From Mycolicibacterium parafortuitum (GTDB lineage Bacteria; Actinomycetota; Actinomycetes; Mycobacteriales; Mycobacteriaceae), in the NCBI RefSeq assembly GCF_010725485.1, contig NZ_AP022598.1, positions 5,580,001-5,644,000 of the forward strand: a DNA stretch of 64,000 nucleotides, written 5' to 3'. Under the pieces are notes generated by a model. It saw only the letters and a list, made by a program, of their open reading frames with translations. It made no database searches and was not told the origin of the DNA. Each line of letters opens with the position of its first letter. The first letter of the stretch is position 1. Positions 53,253 to 61,099 of this stretch are shown here, one piece after another. Made by a program: the position numbers and the translations under genes.

Positions 53253-53726
53253 ATGACGAAGTTGGACCGCACCGACGCCCGGTTGCTGCTGGCGTTGTGT
53301 GACGCACCGCGCGCCACCGGGGTGCAGTTGGCGGCCATGCTCAAACTGGCCCGCAACACCGTGCAGGCTCGGCTGGCGCGCTGGGACCAGGACAAGGTGC
53401 TCGCCCCGATCGACCGCTGTGTGTCGCCGCGCGACCTCGGCTATCCGCTGAAGGCGTTCATCACCGTGGTCGTCGACCAGCACCAGCTCGAAGACGTCAT
53501 CGCCGAACTGGAGAAGGTCACCCAGGTCACCCAGGTGACCGGGCTGTCGGGGGCCGCCGACCTGCTGGTCGCGGTGGTGGCGACCGACGCCGACGACCTG
53601 TACCGCGTGGCCGGGCTGATCCTGGCCGTACCCGGCGTGCAGCGCACCACGATGTCGGTCGCGATGCACGAGGTGATCGCCTACCGCACGAGACCTCTGA
53701 TCGAGAAGCTGGCGCGCGGCGAGTGA
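53253..53726 (+). CDS. Lrp/AsnC-family transcriptional regulator
   Basis: 157 residues. N-terminal helix-turn-helix about 5-50 (LDRTDARLLLALCDAPRAT, LKLARNTVQARLARW), then the RAM effector domain (about 65-145) with VTGLSGAADLLVAVVATDAD, where amino acids or 2-oxoacids bind. ATG at 53253. Divergence from the 2-oxoacid oxidoreductase suggests it senses the matching amino or oxo acid. Confidence 0.9.
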   Translation: MTKLDRTDARLLLALCDAPRATGVQLAAMLKLARNTVQARLARWDQDKVLAPIDRCVSPRDLGYPLKAFITVVVDQHQLEDVIAELEKVTQVTQVTGLSGAADLLVAVVATDADDLYRVAGLILAVPGVQRTTMSVAMHEVIAYRTRPLIEKLARGE

Positions 53727-53730
53727 GCCG

Positions 53731-54726
53731 TCACAGCCGCGCGAAGCAGCGGTTGGTCTGCTCGTTCGGGATCGATGCGTCGCGGCTGGAGAACGTGCCG
53801 ACCACCCCGGTTCCGGTCACCTCGACACTGTCGGCCTGAATGCCGAGCGGATAGTTGTCGTTCAGCTTCTTGGTCAGGTCGTTGAGCGCCGACTGCACGG
53901 TGTCCTTCGGGAACGGTCCGCTGACGTCGAGCACCTCGAGGTTCAGGTCACCGTCGGTGACGACCGGTCTGGCGGTGACGGCGGCACTGCCGGCGTCCAG
54001 CACGATCGTCCCGGCCGTGGGATCGGTGCGCACCGCGGTGATCAGTGCGCCCACCCCGGGCAGGTTCGCCGCGACGGTCTCCTTGATGCCGTCGGCGGTC
54101 CAGGTCAGGGTCGCGTCGAGTTTCCCGATGGTGCCCTTGGCATCCCCGGAGTCGTGCAGTCGCACGTCCTGGAGGGTGACCTCGGCGGTCATGCCGTCGG
54201 CCGACTGGACGCGGTCGCCGGCGGTGCGCACCGAGATGTTCGTGTAGTGGCCGGTGAGGTGCTGCCACAGGAACGGCGGGTTGACCCCGTAGGAGATCGA
54301 CGCGCTGTCTTCGACGACGCATTCGGCGACGTCGACGAGGATGTCGTCGGCGCGGTGCCTGGCGTACAACTCCGCACCGGCCAGCCCACCCGCGAGTGCG
54401 GCGATCACGATCACGGCCAACAGCACGGTGGTCTGGCGGGTGAAAAACCCTGAGCGGCGGGGCTTGTCACCGGCCGGCGGCGGGGGCTGCGGTGGCGGGT
54501 TCTGCCGCGGGGTCTGCGGTGGCGGCCCGGCCGGCGGACGGCCGACGGGCGCAGCCCTGCGCAGCTTCTCGGTCGGTGCGGCGTCGGGCTGCCGGGCGCG
54601 GATCCGCTCGGTGCGCGCGTCCGGTCCGCCCGCCCGGGGTATCCGCCGGGTCGCGGGGTCCGGCGGCGGCGTTCCCCGACCGTGCCACCCTGGCGGCGGG
54701 CCCGGGCGGTGCGGCGGGTTGGTCAT
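53731..54726 (-). CDS. LmeA-like phospholipid-binding protein (DUF2993) with Pro-rich N-terminus
   Basis: 331 residues. A Pro/Arg-rich cytoplasmic N-terminus (about 1-90, with runs such as PPPQPPPPAGD), a membrane segment (about 98-120), then an extracytoplasmic DUF2993 domain (about 130-328) ending NEQTNRCF. LmeA-type proteins of mycobacteria bind phosphatidylinositides and assist lipomannan maturation or membrane integrity. The Pro-rich leader is longer than in LmeA itself. ATG at 54726. Lies between the convergent AsnC gene (four bases) and the upstream TetR (39 bases). Confidence 0.8.
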   Translation of the reverse strand: MTNPPHRPGPPPGWHGRGTPPPDPATRRIPRAGGPDARTERIRARQPDAAPTEKLRRAAPVGRPPAGPPPQTPRQNPPPQPPPPAGDKPRRSGFFTRQTTVLLAVIVIAALAGGLAGAELYARHRADDILVDVAECVVEDSASISYGVNPPFLWQHLTGHYTNISVRTAGDRVQSADGMTAEVTLQDVRLHDSGDAKGTIGKLDATLTWTADGIKETVAANLPGVGALITAVRTDPTAGTIVLDAGSAAVTARPVVTDGDLNLEVLDVSGPFPKDTVQSALNDLTKKLNDNYPLGIQADSVEVTGTGVVGTFSSRDASIPNEQTNRCFARL

Positions 54727-54765
54727 CTGCGCGATTCTGCCCCATCGCCGGGTTGCGGGGTCGAG

Positions 54766-55425
54766 TTAGGCGGCCGGCGTCGGCGAACTCAGCGTGTCGA
54801 TGCCGGGCAGCGGGAGCCGGCAGATCCGGCGCGCTTCCTCTGGCGCCATTCCGAGCATCGTCAGAACCTTTTCGGTGACCTCGTCGGCCGCCTCGTCGGC
54901 GTCGCGGTCGGGCTCGTCTTTGAGCAGTTGGCCCAGTCCGAGCAGCGAGCCGCCCACGATGGCCAACGCCAGACCGAGGTCGTCGACGTGGAACCGGCCG
55001 GCCTCGACGGCGGCGGCGATGTCGCGGCGCGCCCTCGGCGCCACGCCGCGATCCGCCGACAGCAGGTTGAGCCCGTTGGTCAACAACACCCGACTCTCCT
55101 GCGGCCGGTGCCGAAACATCCGGCACGTCAGGCGGAAGCTACGCGCGAACGTCTCTGCCGGGTCATCCGTCGACCGGTTGAGTTCGTCGAGCAGCGCCCC
55201 GTGGCTGTCCAGCACCTCCGCAATGGCGGCGTCGAAAAGCTCTTCCTTGGTTGCGAAGTGGTTGTAGAACGACCCCATACCCACGTCGGCGGCCTGCGTG
55301 ATCTCGAGGACCGGAACGTTGAGTCTGCCGTCGGCGATGAGCGATTGGGCGGCGGCGATCAGCGCAGCACGCGTCTTCTGTTTACGGCGCGCGAGGCGGT
55401 TCTGCGGCTCGGCGGCATGTGCCAT
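54766..55425 (-). CDS. TetR-family repressor of the aromatic operon
   Basis: 219 residues. Helix-turn-helix about 14-62 (TRAALIAAAQSLIADGRLNV, ITQAADVGMGSFYNHFATKEEL), then an all-helical ligand domain. ATG 55425 fits AAGGAG nine bases upstream; GTG 55431 is too close to it. Divergent from the extradiol dioxygenase operon with three operator-like repeats between, so it is the expected repressor of that operon and possibly of the LmeA-like gene downstream of it. Confidence 0.9.
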   Translation of the reverse strand: MAHAAEPQNRLARRKQKTRAALIAAAQSLIADGRLNVPVLEITQAADVGMGSFYNHFATKEELFDAAIAEVLDSHGALLDELNRSTDDPAETFARSFRLTCRMFRHRPQESRVLLTNGLNLLSADRGVAPRARRDIAAAVEAGRFHVDDLGLALAIVGGSLLGLGQLLKDEPDRDADEAADEVTEKVLTMLGMAPEEARRICRLPLPGIDTLSSPTPAA

Positions 55426-55474
55426 CTGCACCAGCTCCTTCTCGGACGCGCATATCGTAGCCGATCCGTCACTG

Positions 55475-55533
55475 CTGAGGATTTCGTCAGAAACCCTTGA
55501 CTGAGGATTACGTCGTATGTGACGATTTCGTCA
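55475..55533. promoter_or_regulatory. Three operator-like repeats upstream of the dioxygenase operon
   Basis: Site C, TGACGATTTCGTCA (55520-55533), is a perfect 6-base dyad around TT. Site A, TGAGGATTTCGTCA (55476-55489), differs by one base and extends to CTGAGGATTTCGTCAG. Site B, TGAGGATTACGTCG (55502-55515), keeps the left half and part of the right. All lie between the TetR and dioxygenase starts; site C ends seven bases before the AGGAGG ribosome site (55541-55546). Confidence 0.78.
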
Positions 55534-55552
55534 GCAACTTAGGAGGCGGTAG

Positions 55553-56689
55553 ATGGGCGGTCTCACCGACGCGCACCAAGGTCTGCACAGCGACCGCGCA
55601 GCCCGCCGCGGCGAGCACCCCGGTCGATCGCGGAATCCTCTGATCAAGGTCCATGACATCGCGTGGTTGGAGTTCGAGAAACCCGACCTGCGGCGCGCCG
55701 AGGCCTTCGCGCAGGCATTCGGGTTCTCCACTGCGCTACGCACCGACGACGAACTGCACCTGCGGGGAACCGATCCAGGTGCGCCGTGCCTGCTGGTGCG
55801 GCAGGGCCCACGGTCGAGGTTCGTCGGGGTGGCATTCACCGCACAGGACACGGTCGATGTCACGCGCCTGGCCGTCGGGGTCGGCGCCGCCACCACGAGA
55901 CTCCCTGAAAGCATCGGCGGAATAGCAGTCGACCTCGCCGACCCGAGTGGAACGCCGGTACGGATCGTTGCCGACACCCGGGCCCTGCCCCCTCTGCCGC
56001 CGCATGAGCCGCTCGTTCTCAATGTCGGCCATCACGTGTTGCGCACCAATGCAACCCAGCGCCCGCCGAAGGCCCCCGCACGGGTGCAACGCCTCGGCCA
56101 CGTTGTGCTCCAGAGCACCAGGTACCTCGAAGCGCTGAACTGGTACCTGGACCACCTCGGCATGATCGTCAGCGACTTCCTCTACTTCCCCGGCCAGCGG
56201 GACCTGGGGCCGACGATGAGCTTCATCCGGTGCGACCGCGGCGACACCCCCGCCGACCACCACACCCTCGCGCTGGCGCTCGGTCCGAGCAACCGCTACG
56301 TGCACTCGGCCTATCAGGTCTGCGATCTCGACGCGCTGGCCGCCGGTGGTGAGTACCTCCGGGAACGCGGCTACTACCGATCCTGGGGTATCGGCCGGCA
56401 CATCCAGGGCAGTCAACTCTTCGACTACTGGCGCGATCCGGACGGTTTCCTTGTCGAGCACTATGCCGATGGCGACATGTTCGACAGCAGCCTGGAACCC
56501 GGATGGGCCCCGTTCACCGCGACCGGTCTGGCCCAGTGGGGACCGCCGGTCACCAAGGACTTCCTCGGCCTCGCCCCCGGCCGCGAATCACTGGAAGAGC
56601 TGCGCTCGATGCTGCGCGCGGTGCGCGACCACGACAACGAATTCACCCCCACCCGCCTGCGCGGCCTGCTGAAAGTTGCGAACTCATGA
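55553..56689 (+). CDS. Extradiol ring-cleavage dioxygenase, two VOC domains (type I)
   Basis: 378 residues: N-terminal extension of about 30, non-catalytic VOC half (about 33-150), catalytic VOC half (about 175-310). The Fe(II) triad is His183 (RLGHVVLQ), His236 or His237 (ADHHTLAL) and Glu302 (LVEHYADGD). It opens catechol-type rings next to the hydroxyls. ATG at 55553 with AGGAGG six bases upstream; the stop overlaps the FAH gene as ATGA. With the MhpA-like hydroxylase downstream, a 2,3-dihydroxyphenylpropionate-like catechol is a plausible substrate, by inference. Confidence 0.88.
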   Translation: MGGLTDAHQGLHSDRAARRGEHPGRSRNPLIKVHDIAWLEFEKPDLRRAEAFAQAFGFSTALRTDDELHLRGTDPGAPCLLVRQGPRSRFVGVAFTAQDTVDVTRLAVGVGAATTRLPESIGGIAVDLADPSGTPVRIVADTRALPPLPPHEPLVLNVGHHVLRTNATQRPPKAPARVQRLGHVVLQSTRYLEALNWYLDHLGMIVSDFLYFPGQRDLGPTMSFIRCDRGDTPADHHTLALALGPSNRYVHSAYQVCDLDALAAGGEYLRERGYYRSWGIGRHIQGSQLFDYWRDPDGFLVEHYADGDMFDSSLEPGWAPFTATGLAQWGPPVTKDFLGLAPGRESLEELRSMLRAVRDHDNEFTPTRLRGLLKVANS

Positions 56690-57624
56690 CCACCACCGTC
56701 TTGCGAACCGCCGACGACTGGTTCGTCCGTACCGCCGCAGGCGCCGTGCGGATCGAGACCGCGGCCACCACCACCGCCGAACTGCTCCGCGACCGCTCCG
56801 CAGTCCACGCCGCACTCACCGGCACCGACACCGTCCCCGTGGAGTCGCTCACCCTGGTCTCTCCCGTGACGGCGCCGTGCCGCGTAGTGGCCCAGATGAC
56901 GAACTTCGCGTCGCACGTCAAGGATGCCGGGATGGATCCGGCGACGGTGCCGCTGACGTTCTTTCGCAAAGCCTCTGGATCGATCACCGGACCAACCGCC
57001 GACATCGTCAAGCCCGGGCATGTCCGGTTCCTGGACTACGAGGTCGAAATCGGGCTCGTCATCGGCCGGGAGCTGCCCGTGGGCACCCCCCTCGGTGAGG
57101 CTGACCTGGCCCGGTACGTCGCCGGCCTCGTGGTCACCAACGATGTGTCGGCACGCGACATCCAGCTGCCGAAAACCCAGTTCTACGAGGCCAAGTCGTA
57201 TCCGAGCTTCACCCCCGTCGGCCCGGCGCTGGTGCTGCTCGACGCCGATGAGCTGAAACGTTTCGACGATCTGCGCCTGCGACTTCGCGTCAACGGCGAA
57301 CTACGTCAGGACTCGGTGGTCGGCGGGGACATGATCTACCGGCCGATCCGAGCCCTCCAGGAGCTGACTCGCTTCCAGCGCCTCGATGCCGGTGATCTGG
57401 TCCTCACCGGCACCCCGGCAGGAACCGCGCTCAGCGCCCCGCCGAAGCCGATCGAGATCCTCGGTAACCTGCTGCCGCCCGCGCTGAAATGGAAGGCGTT
57501 CTTCAAGAGTCAGTCGAAGAACTCGAAGTACCTCAAACCGGGCGACGTCATCGAGGCGGGCGTCCGGACCGACGACGGTGCTATCGAGCTGGGGACGCAG
57601 CGCACAGTGGTCCGATTCGCGTGA
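56686..57624 (+). CDS. Fumarylacetoacetate hydrolase-family enzyme
   Basis: 312 residues, FAH C-terminal fold. Metal ligands in DYEVEIGLVIG (Glu119, Glu121) with the downstream Asp of TNDVSARDIQ; KSYPSFTPVGP and LTGTPAG complete the family pattern. Members cleave C-C bonds in acylpyruvates or hydrate/decarboxylate dienoates from meta-cleavage. The ATG overlaps the dioxygenase stop (ATGA) and the stop overlaps the hydroxylase start (GTGA), so the three enzymes are made together; this enzyme should process the ring-opened product. Confidence 0.88.
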   Translation: MTTTVLRTADDWFVRTAAGAVRIETAATTTAELLRDRSAVHAALTGTDTVPVESLTLVSPVTAPCRVVAQMTNFASHVKDAGMDPATVPLTFFRKASGSITGPTADIVKPGHVRFLDYEVEIGLVIGRELPVGTPLGEADLARYVAGLVVTNDVSARDIQLPKTQFYEAKSYPSFTPVGPALVLLDADELKRFDDLRLRLRVNGELRQDSVVGGDMIYRPIRALQELTRFQRLDAGDLVLTGTPAGTALSAPPKPIEILGNLLPPALKWKAFFKSQSKNSKYLKPGDVIEAGVRTDDGAIELGTQRTVVRFA

Positions 57625-59153
57625 GCGTCGAGCACGTTCCGGTCGTCGTGATCGGAGCGGGGCCCACCGGCGTCACGGCGGCCACACTGCTGGCACAGTA
57701 CGGCGTGGATTGCCTGATCCTGGACCGGTGGCCGCAGGTCTTCTCGCAACCCCGCGCCGTCCACCTCGATGACGAGGTCTTCCGCATCGTCGCCCGGCTC
57801 GGTGTCGCCGACCGTGTCGCCGAGATCTCCCGTCCGGCGCTCGGGCTGCGCCTCGTTGAGCGAAACATGAATGTCCTGGCCGAATTCCGCCGCGCCACTA
57901 CGCTGAGCCGCAACGGCTTTCCCCAGGCGAACATGTTCGATCAGCCCGAGCTCGAGACGGTGCTGCGTGACAACCTTTCCCGCTTCCCCAGCATCACGCT
58001 GCGCAGCGGGGTCGAGGTCACCGACATCGACACCGACACCGAGTCCGTTGCCTTGACGTACTCCGACGACACCGGCGAGCACCTGGTGCGCGCCGCCTAC
58101 CTCCTCGGATGCGACGGCGCGAACAGCCTGACCCGCAGGCGGATCGGCTCGACCATGGAGGACCTCGGCTTCCAGCAGCGTTGGCTCGTCGTCGACATCG
58201 CCACGGCGGCCGACCTCGGGCAGTGGGATGGCGTGCACCAGGTGTGCGACCCGGACCGGGCGGCCACCTACATGCGCATCGGCGACACCCGCCACCGGTG
58301 GGAGTTCCAGCTAGGGGACACCGAGACCGCCGAGCACTACTCGACCCTCGAGACGCTCGCACCCCTGCTGCGTCCGTGGCTCGGCGGGATATCCACGGAT
58401 GCGCTGACGTTGGTGCGCGTCGCGGAGTACACGTTCAAGGCACAGATGGCCGACCGTTGGCGTGTGGGCCGGGTGTTCCTGCTGGGCGACGCGGCACACC
58501 TCACTCCCCCGTTCATCGGCCAGGGTATGGGCGCCGGCTTGCGCGACGCGATGAACCTGACCTGGAAGCTGGCAGGTGTTCTGCGGGGCGCACTGCCAGA
58601 CGAGGTGCTGGACACCTACGTGCAGGAACGAAAACCGCACACCCGCAGCATGATCCGGCTCGCACTGGTTGTCGGCCGAGCCATGACCGCGGGCGGAGAG
58701 CTCGGCAGCCTGGCCCGCAGAGTCGGTCTTCCCGCGCTGCGCCGGGCTCCGGGTTTCTCCGCCAAGGTGGTCGGCGGAGAGACGCCGCCGCTGCGTCGTT
58801 CCTCGCTGGTGAAGCGGTCCGGTAAACCCCGGCAGCTCGCCGGGAGGCTATGCCCGAACCCGTTGGTGAGCGCGGGACGCCGGCTTGACACCGAACTGGG
58901 CAGTGGGTTCGCGATCGTCACCACCGACACTCCCAGCGCGGATCAGAGATCGCGGATCGCCCGGCGCGGTGTGACCCTCCATGTCACCGCAGCGGATTCC
59001 GCCCTCGGACAGTGGTTGCGCCGCGGCCGCGCCACCGCGGCACTGATCCGGCCCGACCGGACCGTCATGCACGCTTGCCGGGACCTCGATGCGCTGTGTG
59101 ACTCGATACCGTGCCACCGGCCCCTCACTGAGACGAGTCGGCTCCGCCGATAG
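57621..59153 (+). CDS. FAD-dependent aromatic hydroxylase, MhpA-like
   Basis: 510 residues. FAD dinucleotide motif VVVIGAGPTGVTAATLLAQ at the N-terminus, the DG-type motif LGCDGANSLTRR (near 170), and the ribityl motif VFLLGDAAHLTPPFIGQGMG (near 290), closest in pattern to 3-(3-hydroxyphenyl)propionate hydroxylase. A C-terminal thioredoxin-like region follows to the end. It adds a hydroxyl next to a phenolic OH to make the catechol for the upstream dioxygenase. GTG start at 57621 set by the GTGA overlap with FAH. Confidence 0.88.
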   Translation: MSVEHVPVVVIGAGPTGVTAATLLAQYGVDCLILDRWPQVFSQPRAVHLDDEVFRIVARLGVADRVAEISRPALGLRLVERNMNVLAEFRRATTLSRNGFPQANMFDQPELETVLRDNLSRFPSITLRSGVEVTDIDTDTESVALTYSDDTGEHLVRAAYLLGCDGANSLTRRRIGSTMEDLGFQQRWLVVDIATAADLGQWDGVHQVCDPDRAATYMRIGDTRHRWEFQLGDTETAEHYSTLETLAPLLRPWLGGISTDALTLVRVAEYTFKAQMADRWRVGRVFLLGDAAHLTPPFIGQGMGAGLRDAMNLTWKLAGVLRGALPDEVLDTYVQERKPHTRSMIRLALVVGRAMTAGGELGSLARRVGLPALRRAPGFSAKVVGGETPPLRRSSLVKRSGKPRQLAGRLCPNPLVSAGRRLDTELGSGFAIVTTDTPSADQRSRIARRGVTLHVTAADSALGQWLRRGRATAALIRPDRTVMHACRDLDALCDSIPCHRPLTETSRLRR

Positions 59154-59162
59154 TTTGACCGC
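59151..59162 (+). promoter_or_regulatory. Leaderless -10 box (TAGTTT)
   Basis: TAGTTT at 59151-59156 fits TANNNT and ends six bases before the thioesterase ATG at 59163. It also supplies the TAG stop of the hydroxylase gene at 59151-59153. It could give the thioesterase an independent leaderless transcript. Confidence 0.4.
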
Positions 59163-59642
59163 ATGGATTCCGGACCGAACCCGTTCGTCAGCACCGTGCC
59201 GCGGCCGCACCCGGCGCGCCTGGATGCGGCGACCTATCCGGTGCACCGCCCCGTCGACACCCGCTTCGGCGACATGGACGCCAACGGGCACCTGAACAAC
59301 GTCGCGCTGGAGTCGCTGCACGAAACCACCAGGGCCACACTGAACCGCCAGGTCTTCCCGGACGTCTACGACTGGACCGCGCGGGCGCTGCGCATCGTGA
59401 CCTCCACGATCGTCGTGCATTACCTCCGGGAGGCGCCATGGCCGTCGGTGATCGACACCGCGATCGGCATCGGACACCTCGGCCGCACCTCATACGTCGC
59501 GTCGACGGCGCTGTTCCACGACGGCGCCTGCGTCAGCCTCTGCGACACCGTATTGGTGGTGCTCGGCGACGACGGCCCGATACCGATCCCCGACGACGCC
59601 CGCGAACACCTGAACTCGCTGGCACTGCACACCCCCGGCTGA
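59163..59642 (+). CDS. Acyl-CoA thioesterase, hot-dog (4HBT) family
   Basis: 159 residues. TRFGDMDANGHLNNVALE (about 33-50) is the 4HBT active-site segment with the catalytic Asp, and TIVVHYLREAPW follows. It hydrolyses a short or aromatic acyl-CoA. ATG at 59163, nine bases after the hydroxylase stop and without a Shine-Dalgarno sequence, so it is either leaderless or reached by read-through from the aromatic operon. Confidence 0.82.
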   Translation: MDSGPNPFVSTVPRPHPARLDAATYPVHRPVDTRFGDMDANGHLNNVALESLHETTRATLNRQVFPDVYDWTARALRIVTSTIVVHYLREAPWPSVIDTAIGIGHLGRTSYVASTALFHDGACVSLCDTVLVVLGDDGPIPIPDDAREHLNSLALHTPG

Positions 59643-59698
59643 CGGACTACCTGCCAGCCGGTAGTGCGAATCAGGGGCACCTTCGATGACCGCGCTGC

Positions 59699-59742
59699 CC
59701 TGACGGAGCAGAGTCGGCTGCACAACCACCCGATCCGTCAGG
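59699..59742 (+). promoter_or_regulatory. Inverted repeat reaching the cupin ribosome site
   Basis: CCTGACGGA (59699-59707) and TCCGTCAGG (59734-59742) are exact complements with a 26-base loop. The right arm takes in the first bases of the AGGAG ribosome site (59740-59744). A direct copy of TGACGGA lies at 59640-59646, and ACTACC/GGTAGT (59646-59651 and 59660-59665) is a second small dyad. This 108-base gap therefore looks regulatory, as operator, RNA switch or both. Confidence 0.5.
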
Positions 59743-59750
59743 AGATGCCC

Positions 59751-60794
59751 ATGACGACGTCCGTCCGCCGCTCCAGCCACACCATGTCCCTGCACCACGG
59801 GGAGATCGTCGAGGAATCCGAGCTCGGGTCGATGCGCCGGGTCACCGCGGACAATCTGCCGATCCTTGCGAGGCTCTCGATCAAACGGGTGCTGCTCAAT
59901 CCCGGTGCCATGCGAACCCCGCATTGGCATGCCAACGCCAACGAGCTGACCTACTGCGTGTCCGGCACCGCGCTCGTGTGCATCCTGGACGACCACAGCC
60001 GCTTCTCCGCGTTCATCGTCACCGCGGGCCAGATGTTCCATGCCGCGTCGGGGTCGCTGCACCACATCGAGAACATCGGTGACGACGTCGCCGAGTTCAT
60101 CATCGCGTTCCGTCACGAGCGGCCAGAGGATTTCGGATTCGGCGCCACGATGGGCGCGTTCTCCGACGCGGTGCTGGGCAACACCTATGACCTGCCCGCC
60201 GCCGATCTCGCCCGGATCCGCCGCGACACCACCGACCGCAAGCTCGCCGCGCGCACCGGCACCCCCGACATCCCCCGGTCGGCGTACTTCGACGACCCCC
60301 ACAAGTTCGACGTCGAAGCCCAGGCGCCTGGCCTGAACTACGTCAGCGGCAACGCCCGGTTCGCCCGCGATCAATTCTGGCCTGTGCTCAAAGACATCTC
60401 GATGTACTCACTGCGCGTCAGCGAGGACGGGATGCGCGAACCGCACTGGCACCCGGCGACCGCGGAGATGGGGTATGTGCGGCACGGCGACGCGCGGATG
60501 ACGGTGATGAATCCCGACGGCACACTCGACACCTGGACGATGACCACCGGCGACATGTACTTCATCCCGCGCGCCTATCCGCACCACATCGAGAACATCG
60601 GCACCGACGAGTGGCATTTCCTGATCTTCTTCGACCAGCCTTTCCCGGCCGACATCGGTTACCGCGCATCCGCGAGCGCCTACTCACGCAAGGTCCTGGC
60701 CGCCGCATTCGACACCCACATCGAGGATCTGCCGCAGTTCCCGTTCACCCCGGCCGACCCGCTGATCGTGGCCCGCACCAACCCGGTCGATTGA
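59751..60794 (+). CDS. Bicupin protein, oxalate decarboxylase-like
   Basis: 347 residues with two cupin barrels. Metal-site motifs are HWHANANELTYC (near 58) with HHIENIG (near 100), and HWHPATAEMGYVRHGD (near 230) with a second HHIENIG (near 280), giving His-His-Glu-His sets in both halves. Oxalate decarboxylases and related bicupins have this layout; a different metal-dependent decarboxylase or oxidase is possible. I chose ATG 59751 because AGGAG is six bases upstream; ATG 59745 abuts the ribosome site. Confidence 0.82.
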   Translation: MTTSVRRSSHTMSLHHGEIVEESELGSMRRVTADNLPILARLSIKRVLLNPGAMRTPHWHANANELTYCVSGTALVCILDDHSRFSAFIVTAGQMFHAASGSLHHIENIGDDVAEFIIAFRHERPEDFGFGATMGAFSDAVLGNTYDLPAADLARIRRDTTDRKLAARTGTPDIPRSAYFDDPHKFDVEAQAPGLNYVSGNARFARDQFWPVLKDISMYSLRVSEDGMREPHWHPATAEMGYVRHGDARMTVMNPDGTLDTWTMTTGDMYFIPRAYPHHIENIGTDEWHFLIFFDQPFPADIGYRASASAYSRKVLAAAFDTHIEDLPQFPFTPADPLIVARTNPVD

Positions 60795-61048
60795 AAGTTG
60801 GGATCGGTGGCGGCGCAGCACCGACAGGAATCGTTGCCGCGGGATCGATGGCCGGCGGAATCACGGTCGGCGGAAACGCATTCGGTCCGGCAAGCTCCCA
60901 CGCCATCGACTGCCATCCCGTTCCGCGGATCGACGCTACACCCCGGCTGAGCAATTCGCTGGGAGATTTCGGGCAAACGACGACGGTGGATTGCCCGGAT
61001 CCGGCGACCCCGGTGCCGGAGGCACCCGTGACGTTCACAGGTTCGTGA
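60791..61048 (+). CDS. Possible small ORF, 85 codons, weakly supported
   Basis: A TTG at 60791 overlaps the bicupin stop as TTGA and opens a frame rich in Gly, Ala, Pro and Thr with two Cys, without signal peptide or recognised motif. The same region is also open on the other strand. It is included because the 305-base stretch between bicupin and cutinase otherwise holds no gene; I see no strong terminator there. Coding status is doubtful. Confidence 0.2.
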   Translation: MKVGIGGGAAPTGIVAAGSMAGGITVGGNAFGPASSHAIDCHPVPRIDATPRLSNSLGDFGQTTTVDCPDPATPVPEAPVTFTGS

Positions 61049-61087
61049 CACGGCCGTTTCGGGCGTGCTCGACGCCGCCATCTGTGC

Positions 61088-61099
61088 CACCATCGAGGC
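61088..61099 (+). promoter_or_regulatory. Weak -10-like box upstream of the cutinase gene
   Basis: CACCAT at 61088-61093 keeps A2 and T6 of the mycobacterial -10 box and ends six bases before the GTG at 61100; GAGG is too close to act as a ribosome site. Weaker than the other leaderless candidates. Confidence 0.25.
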
